From CAWVWD01 sp965662365 (GTDB lineage: Bacteria > Bacteroidota > Bacteroidia > Chitinophagales > Saprospiraceae), in contig CBFIHR010000039.1 in NCBI GenBank assembly GCA_965662365.1, forward strand, positions 1 to 39,419: a stretch of DNA of 39,419 nucleotides, written 5' to 3'. The notes under the pieces are model-generated. The model saw nothing but the letters and a program-made list of their open reading frames with translations. It was not told the origin of the DNA and made no database searches. Made by a program: the position numbers and the translations under genes. This document shows positions 34,595 through 39,419 of the stretch, piece by piece. Position 1 is the stretch's first letter, and each line of letters opens with the position of its first letter.

Positions 34595-35644
34595 TCAACG
34601 AACTTTCAAAAACGCATTTGCCAATTCTAACCCTTCAACTTGTGCATTTACATAATCATACAGTTCTTCATAAGAACCTCGTGCGTGTTTCAAAAATGCA
34701 GATGCTTGACCATAAACACAGTTAGTTTGTAATTTATTTATCAAATAATAACCATCTAAAAACGTACGAACACCACCAGAAATAATTACTTGTTTGCACA
34801 ATGCTTTGTCACCCAATTCTGCCAAAATACCATTCGTAATTTCGACCATTTCTTCGGCACTGTGTCCAACATTCGCCAATTGACCATAAATCAATTGCTT
34901 CGTTTCATCACTTCGCAAAAGCTCTAATTTAGCAAAGTTTGTTCCGCCATTTGCCGCAAAATCAATCGCCTCCAAAGGCAATTGAAACAAGGCTTTCAAG
35001 CTTTCGTAGCCCATTCCTTGCCCGACTTCCTTGACGATTATTTTTACATCTAATTTTTCTAATAAATGAGTAATTGTATCAATCGGTGCATGTTTAAACC
35101 GATCGCCTTCAGGTTGTAGCCATTCTTGAAACGGATTGACGTGAATAATCAGACCGTCAGCTTGTAATTTATCAATTAGATTCGTAATAATATAGTATTC
35201 TTTATTTTCAATCAACTGCTCCAGCTGTGCAATTCCTAAATTTGCGTAAAGCGGTAAATCATCACCTATCAACGGTCGAACATTAAAGTCTTTTAAATAT
35301 TCATCGGAATACAATAGCGAACGGCAGGACCCTAAGCCCATTCCCATACCAAAATCACGACAAGCACGAGCCAGATTATGATTAATTTTATTCGCCAGTT
35401 CCGTTCCGCCAGTCATGCTGCTAACCCACATTGGCGAACGCATATTTTTACCTAAAAAATGAAATTGTGGCAAGGAGTTTTTATCTGGATGCCCTGATAA
35501 AATCGGTTCGTAATAAAATCGGTTATCTAACTGATTGTTCGTGACTTGTGACTTGAAAGCCAATTCGATGTGATCTTTTTTTCGAGCAACAGCATTCGTA
35601 TCTTCTGCTGCGAAAATATCTTTTAGATTCGTTATAGTTTCCAT
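34595..35644 (-). CDS. fni: Type 2 isopentenyl-diphosphate delta-isomerase
   Basis: FMN-dependent isomerase that interconverts IPP and DMAPP. The 349-residue protein is a TIM barrel. RKKDHIE lies at 21-27, SSMTGGTEL at 75-83, and GLGSCRSLL near 103-111. HVNPFQE at 168-174 provides the conserved Asn and Gln. VKEVGQGM near 200 and ISGGVRTFLDG near 292, with YGQASAF near 312, complete the flavin phosphate sites. It is the first gene of a run with the reductase and GYDIA kinase on the same strand, so the cluster covers the early step, a kinase and the isomerase of isoprenoid synthesis. The leader is a G-free word tract. Confidence 0.93.
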   Translation of the reverse strand: METITNLKDIFAAEDTNAVARKKDHIELAFKSQVTNNQLDNRFYYEPILSGHPDKNSLPQFHFLGKNMRSPMWVSSMTGGTELANKINHNLARACRDFGMGMGLGSCRSLLYSDEYLKDFNVRPLIGDDLPLYANLGIAQLEQLIENKEYYIITNLIDKLQADGLIIHVNPFQEWLQPEGDRFKHAPIDTITHLLEKLDVKIIVKEVGQGMGYESLKALFQLPLEAIDFAANGGTNFAKLELLRSDETKQLIYGQLANVGHSAEEMVEITNGILAELGDKALCKQVIISGGVRTFLDGYYLINKLQTNCVYGQASAFLKHARGSYEELYDYVNAQVEGLELANAFLKVR

Positions 35645-35682
35645 ATTATGTTATGTGTAGTATGTGTATTTTGAGTGATTGA
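35645..35682 (-). repeat. G-free word tract directly before fni
   Basis: The plus strand reads TTATGTGTAGTATGTGTATTTTGAGTGATTGA-like words (TATGTGTA twice). The 38 nt before the fni ATG contain no G on the sense strand. Confidence 0.5.
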
Positions 35683-35850
35683 CCATTCAAAACACGGTGT
35701 AATCTATTGTTACCGATTGCTAACAAGATAGTAAAAAACTTTGGTAGGAAACACAGGGAACCTAATTTGGTTTAAATTTTCGGGTAACAGATTCTGAGAA
35801 AAGAAGTATGTATTTCAGAGCATAGGAATTTTTACACAAAAATTTACCTT

Positions 35851-36260
35851 TTAGAACGAAATATCTATCCAACTTTTAGTTAGAAAACCATTAGTAAAAA
35901 AGTTATTGAATCTCCGATTGCTCAACCCTTTTTTCCTAATTTTTTCAAGCTTTCATTTAAATTTTCAATGTCAAGTCTGAAACAGATTCATCATTCACGA
36001 AAGCTAATTTAGTTTAGAAAAAACCGAAATGCTAACATCACACAACTATCTATTCAAGAATTTAGATAAAATCAAGGTTAGAGATATTGATATTTGTATG
36101 AGATATAGAAGTGATTTGAACTTTTGAAATATTTTCTAACCAATGTTTGACAAAACGAATATTATACCAAGCTATCCAACTTTTTTGAGTTGTGTCATAA
36201 CGAATGATGAAAGAACCATTAGCTTCTAACGTGATAGAAATCTACTATTTGAATCTCTAT
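35851..36260 (-). pseudogene. Two related decayed coding remnants
   Basis: On the minus strand, 36241-36062 reads as ~59 codons without a start (EANGSFIIRYDTTQKSWIAW, then YNIRFVKHWLENISK) ending at TAA. A second frame just upstream of it (YDLIEIQIVDFYHVRS) would join by frameshift. At 35952-35851 a shorter frame shares the blocks GAGATTCAA, CTAATGGTT and AAAGTTGGATAG in the same order, with about 40 nt missing between the last two. These look like two copies of one gene in different states of decay. No family recognised. Confidence 0.4.
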
Positions 36261-36369
36261 CAAATCATATTACATAACTTTGGATTTTTGTAATGAGGGG
36301 AAATTTTAATTTCCACAGCTTTTTTTATTTGTCCAAATAAGTTTAAATCACTTCAATGCTATAATTACC

Positions 36370-36540
36370 TTAGTCCAGTTCCCTTTTGACTTTTTTAACA
36401 TTTGACTTTACTTTACTACAGTCACTACCAGAACAACGACCTTTTTTAGCATCATCTACAATATCTTGTATTTGATCAAGATACTTTTTAATAGTATACC
36501 AAGAAGCTGCTGTTTCTAGATTTGGTCGATTTATTTTCAT
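36370..36540 (-). CDS. Short ORF of 56 residues, possibly the tail of a decayed gene
   Basis: ATG at 36540 starts a 56-residue, Lys-rich helical protein (MKINRPNLETAASWYTIKKY, with a CSGSDC pair and KVKKVKRELD at the end). Upstream in the same frame, from 36687, a coding-like stretch continues (LLDQKYPPEGIAFI, then FYFNFCDKNIAF and NERIIGVFSERLQ), broken by TGA at 36628-36630 and TAG at 36544-36546. The ORF may therefore be the surviving end of a longer decayed gene rather than an intact small gene. SWYTIKKYL is faintly like AWYNIRFVKHWL in the remnant downstream. Confidence 0.4.
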   Translation of the reverse strand: MKINRPNLETAASWYTIKKYLDQIQDIVDDAKKGRCSGSDCSKVKSNVKKVKRELD

Positions 36541-36687
36541 TTTCTACTGAAGTCTCTCTGAAAAAACACCAATGATTCTTTCATTAGATTGAAAAGCAAT
36601 ATTTTTATCACAAAAATTGAAATAAAATCAAATGAAAGCAATCCCCTCTGGAGGGTATTTTTGATCTAATAGGTCAATTTTTTCATT
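36541..36687 (-). pseudogene. Decayed upstream part of the 56-residue ORF frame
   Basis: Forty-nine codons in frame with the ORF at 36540 hold two stops (TGA, then TAG two codons before its ATG). The amino-acid text is coding-like throughout. No start codon is seen in frame at its 5' end. Confidence 0.4.
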
Positions 36688-36764
36688 CTAAAGATAAGAA
36701 AACACCTTTAAACTATAAGCATAGCTGATAAAATCAAAAATTATATAATTAAACCAAATCAAAT

Positions 36765-38612
36765 TTGAAAACTTTTACCTTATCCTTTTGCTTTCTTTGC
36801 TTATTGCTGAACCCTGTAATTTGCTCAGATACGCTATTTATCCATGATGACTTCAAGACAATCAATGTTACAGAAGTTGGATACCTACATATCACTCAAA
36901 ATCATTCAAAAGATATTGAGCGAATTGTATCACTAAATGAAACTTCCTTCGCCCCCGTTAGCGAGACAGGGCTTTCTTTCGCACCAACGAATGAAGTGTA
37001 TTGGATGCGAGTTACGCTAAAAAACACAAGTAAAAAACAGCAGGATATTCTCGTGAGTATGGAATATCCCTTGATGAATCTACTGCAATTTTACACGGTT
37101 TCTAATCAGCAAATTGATAGTTCAAAACTAATGGGTGACAATTTTCCTTTTTATCATCGCCCTATCGAACATCATTACTTTTTGCACCGATTTGAAATAA
37201 AAAACGAAGAAGTTATCGACCTCTACATTTATTTCCACAAGGCAAACGAAAATTTACAATTATTCACTTCCATTTGGACAGAAGACAGTTTTAATAAAAC
37301 AGATAAAAAAAATACGATTATCTGGAGTATTTATATTGGTTTGTCGCTGTGCTTCTTCTTGATTATCGTTGGTGCTGCTATTTTTACGGGTCAGAAATTA
37401 TTAATATATTTTGCTCTATACAGTATTTGTACATTTATGGTAATTTTCACCAATATTGGTTGGGGATTTCAATATTTGTGGTTTAATTATCCTGTATTTA
37501 ATCAAGTGGCAAATTATTCTTTTGTGATAATTTTCATTGTAGCTTTTTTAGAATTGACTCGACAATTCTTAGATATGCCCATTCACTTACCAAGGTTTAA
37601 TAAACTATATACCATTTTACAAATCGTGACCATATCGTTTAGTGGTGTATTGTTCACATATACACTTTATCCACCACTTATCGTAGTTATTGCCGTTTAC
37701 ACCGGACACTTTTTACTATTTATAATAGCAATTGCCTTACTTACAGCTCCAATTTTAGTTTATCGAAAAACTAAAAATATTACTCACTTGGTCTATGTTT
37801 TAGGATTTATCTTTTTCCTTTTATCATTTGCGTCACATATGCTAATAACTTTAGATGTGGTAGAAGATGTCACTTGGACACGCTTTTCTGTTCCCATTGG
37901 ATTAACTATAGACATGATAATTTTGATGATAATATTTAGTAATCGAATTCGTCAAACCTACCAAAAAAACATAGAACTCCAACAAGGACTTACTCAATCT
38001 CAATTAAATACTGCTAATTTATTAATCGAGGGACAGTTAGAGGAACGTAAACGCCTTTCTCGTGAATTACACGATGGTATCAGTATCAAGATGGCATTAT
38101 TGAAAATGCGATTAAATGAATTTTTTAAACATAAAAATGAAACTACAACAGAGATTATTACAGAAGTAGTCAATATTTCAGATGATATTCGAAAGTTTAC
38201 ACACGCTATTTTACCATTAGATTTAGAGAAAGAAACATTAGAAGATGCTATTGAAAATTTGATCTATAAGATTGAAAATCAAACGAATATAGTAATCGAA
38301 ATATCATTAAATGAATTTAAAGAACAACAACTAAAGAATAATCAAAAGCATATTCTTTATCAAATACTCCAAGAATTATTCAACAATACGCTTAAATATG
38401 CTGAAGCTACTTTGGTGGAAATTCAACTCTCAATAATAGGTAATCAATTGAAATTGTCTTACCAAGACAACGGAAAAGGGTTTGATACAAACTCGATCAA
38501 CACAGGAATTGGTTTAAAAAATATTCAAGCACGTATTGATTTACTAAACGGAATTTTTAATATTCATTCTAATCAAGATGGAAGTCGATTTGAGTTCTCC
38601 TTTAAAATCTAA
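36765..38612 (+). CDS. 7TM-DISM sensor histidine kinase (HisKA_3 type)
   Basis: Membrane sensor kinase of 615 residues starting at TTG 36765; the in-frame stop at 36750 rules out an earlier start. The signal peptide is at 1-20. An extracellular DISMED2-like sensor domain follows to ~180 (EVYWMRVTLKNTS, then MEYPLMNLLQFY). Next come seven hydrophobic helices at ~185-400 and a short coiled coil. A HisKA_3 box RLSRELHDGIS has phospho-acceptor His436, and the HATPase domain has the N-box ELFNNTLKYA near 540-550 and DNGKGFD and GIGLKNIQARI later. It pairs with the response regulator facing it. The stimulus is unknown; DISMED2 domains often sense carbohydrates or similar small ligands. Confidence 0.9.
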   Translation: MKTFTLSFCFLCLLLNPVICSDTLFIHDDFKTINVTEVGYLHITQNHSKDIERIVSLNETSFAPVSETGLSFAPTNEVYWMRVTLKNTSKKQQDILVSMEYPLMNLLQFYTVSNQQIDSSKLMGDNFPFYHRPIEHHYFLHRFEIKNEEVIDLYIYFHKANENLQLFTSIWTEDSFNKTDKKNTIIWSIYIGLSLCFFLIIVGAAIFTGQKLLIYFALYSICTFMVIFTNIGWGFQYLWFNYPVFNQVANYSFVIIFIVAFLELTRQFLDMPIHLPRFNKLYTILQIVTISFSGVLFTYTLYPPLIVVIAVYTGHFLLFIIAIALLTAPILVYRKTKNITHLVYVLGFIFFLLSFASHMLITLDVVEDVTWTRFSVPIGLTIDMIILMIIFSNRIRQTYQKNIELQQGLTQSQLNTANLLIEGQLEERKRLSRELHDGISIKMALLKMRLNEFFKHKNETTTEIITEVVNISDDIRKFTHAILPLDLEKETLEDAIENLIYKIENQTNIVIEISLNEFKEQQLKNNQKHILYQILQELFNNTLKYAEATLVEIQLSIIGNQLKLSYQDNGKGFDTNSINTGIGLKNIQARIDLLNGIFNIHSNQDGSRFEFSFKI

Positions 38613-39256
38613 AGATTATGCAATAACTTAATCAACTCCGCTACTGAATGAACCTCCATTTTTTTAAAAATATTCTTGCGATGCGATTGCACTGTATGTT
38701 TACTGATAAATAATCGTTCTGAAATTGCTTGATTATCCAAACCATCAACTATCAAACCCATCACCTCCTTTTCTCGTTTGGACAAAGATGCTTGTTTGGA
38801 AAAAATATCATTAAATCCATTCGACTTCTTAGGAATACCCTTTTTCGGTACAGCTACTCTTGAACCTACAAATTGTTTATCTTCTAAAATTTCATGCAAT
38901 GCTTTGATTAATTCCTCCTCATCAGTATCTTTCAAAACATAACCATCAACTCCTTTTTCAAAAGCTTTCCGTACTAACGACGGCTTATTATAAGATGAAA
39001 AAATTAAAATCTTGAGATTTGGCTGCAACGATTTAATGTCATCAATAATCTGAATAGAATTTTTCCCTTTAACATTCAAATCCAAGATTAAAATATCGAT
39101 ATTCTCTGTTAGTTCTTTCCACAAACTTTCGCACGAATAGATGACATTAAGAACTTCAAAGTCGGTATTTCGTTCAATCAACCTCTTTATCCCATCTGCA
39201 ATTAGAGGGTGATCATCAACAATAAGTATTTTCTTGGGTATATAATTATTAGTCAT
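38609..39256 (-). CDS. NarL/LuxR-family response regulator
   Basis: A 215-residue two-domain regulator. The receiver domain has the acidic pair DD at 14-15, the phospho-acceptor Asp59 in LILDLNVKG, and Lys in YVLKDTDEEEL. The LuxR-type helix-turn-helix at ~150-210 has LSKREKEVMGLIVDGLDNQAI and SKHTVQSHRKNIFKKM. The start is set at ATG 39256 (MTNNYIPKKILIVDDHP); the frame is open to 39301, but those 15 residues would cover a promoter-like CAAAGTTC (minus-strand GAACTTTG). Its stop codon overlaps that of the sensor kinase by 4 nt, tail to tail. HisKA_3 kinases partner NarL/LuxR regulators, so the two are probably a pair. Confidence 0.92.
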   Translation of the reverse strand: MTNNYIPKKILIVDDHPLIADGIKRLIERNTDFEVLNVIYSCESLWKELTENIDILILDLNVKGKNSIQIIDDIKSLQPNLKILIFSSYNKPSLVRKAFEKGVDGYVLKDTDEEELIKALHEILEDKQFVGSRVAVPKKGIPKKSNGFNDIFSKQASLSKREKEVMGLIVDGLDNQAISERLFISKHTVQSHRKNIFKKMEVHSVAELIKLLHNL

Positions 39257-39302
39257 AGAAACAAGATACAGAATTTTCTTAAAAATCAAAGTTCTGTACA
39301 CA

Positions 39303-39340
39303 GAAAAACGCCCAATCTTTAAGCAGATTGGACGTTTTTA
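39303..39340. terminator. Bidirectional terminator-like hairpin upstream of the regulator
   Basis: AAAAACG and CCAATCT pair with AGATTGG and CGTTTTT around a short loop, with an A-run before and T-run after. Being 5' of the regulator, it should serve a gene beyond the window edge or insulate the regulator. Confidence 0.6.
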
Positions 39341-39374
39341 AAAAAAGGGAAAGTCCCTAAACGACAAAAGCACC

Positions 39375-39401
39375 TAAGTAAAACTTAGATGCTTGTTGTC
39401 T
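39375..39401. terminator. Second hairpin at the window edge
   Basis: AAGCA-C-CTAAGT pairs with ACTTAG-A-TGCTT (one mismatch) around AAA. On the minus strand it is followed by TTTT. A small AGGGA/TCCCT hairpin lies between the two larger ones. Confidence 0.45.
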
Positions 39402-39419
39402 TAAAAATTTAAAAGGCGG

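Noticed and set aside
39257..39301. A 15-residue N-terminal extension of the response regulator.
   Set aside because: The receiver domain starts naturally at MTNNYIPKK, and the extension covers a promoter-like GAACTTTG.

Overview
The window is about 39 kb of AT-rich chromosomal DNA from a member of the Bacteroidota. Several things support this. A secreted protein ends in the gliding-motility-type C-terminal domain used for type IX secretion. Shine-Dalgarno sequences are absent and promoters of the TAnnTTTG type are present. There is a fni / class II HMG-CoA reductase / GYDIA-kinase trio, and a menaquinone gene (menA). The order could be Flavobacteriales-like or Saprospirales-like; I cannot settle it from sequence alone. 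No rRNA, tRNA, CRISPR array, prophage or intact insertion sequence was seen.

Layout. Positions 1-4.8 kb: the end of a GSCFA-domain gene, upp, a leucine/glutamate-type amino-acid dehydrogenase and menA. 4.8-8.5 kb: a small secreted Cys protein, a two-helix membrane protein, a sirtuin, a PBP4-type carboxypeptidase (dacB) and dut. 9-13.6 kb: an HtrA protease, an aldose 1-epimerase, prfC and rpsT. 14.1-19.2 kb: the 2-oxoglutarate dehydrogenase genes sucA and sucB with a lipoprotein gene between them. 19.2-22.2 kb: a truncated fragment, nfi, nadD, a SPOR-like secreted protein and deoC. 22.4-26.3 kb: a small membrane ORF, a PfkB sugar kinase and a T9SS surface protein. 26.4-31.5 kb: a YkgJ-type Cys-cluster protein and a very large secreted protein of unknown function. 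32-35.6 kb: the isoprenoid cluster. 35.7-36.7 kb: a graveyard of decayed coding sequence. 36.8-39.3 kb: a 7TM sensor kinase facing its LuxR-type response regulator tail to tail.

Most genes are housekeeping. They cover uracil salvage and dUTP hydrolysis (upp, dut), NAD synthesis (nadD), the TCA cycle (sucAB), menaquinone and isoprenoid synthesis (menA, fni, HMG-CoA reductase, GYDIA kinase), translation (prfC, rpsT) and envelope quality control (htrA-type protease, dacB).

The most unusual signal lies between genes. Many spacers are built from short tandem words of 7-8 nt, a different word in each spacer. They sit directly against the start codon of the next gene, and in several cases the sense strand is almost free of G. 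Examples precede sucB, nadD, dut, fni, HMG-CoA reductase, deoC, prfC, the GYDIA kinase and the YkgJ gene. Several are arranged as long inverted repeats that would form stems in the intercistronic RNA. A second theme is small or decayed genes with one or two in-frame stops (31772-31981, 34313-34531, 36370-36687). These suggest ongoing erosion of accessory genes around the isoprenoid cluster.
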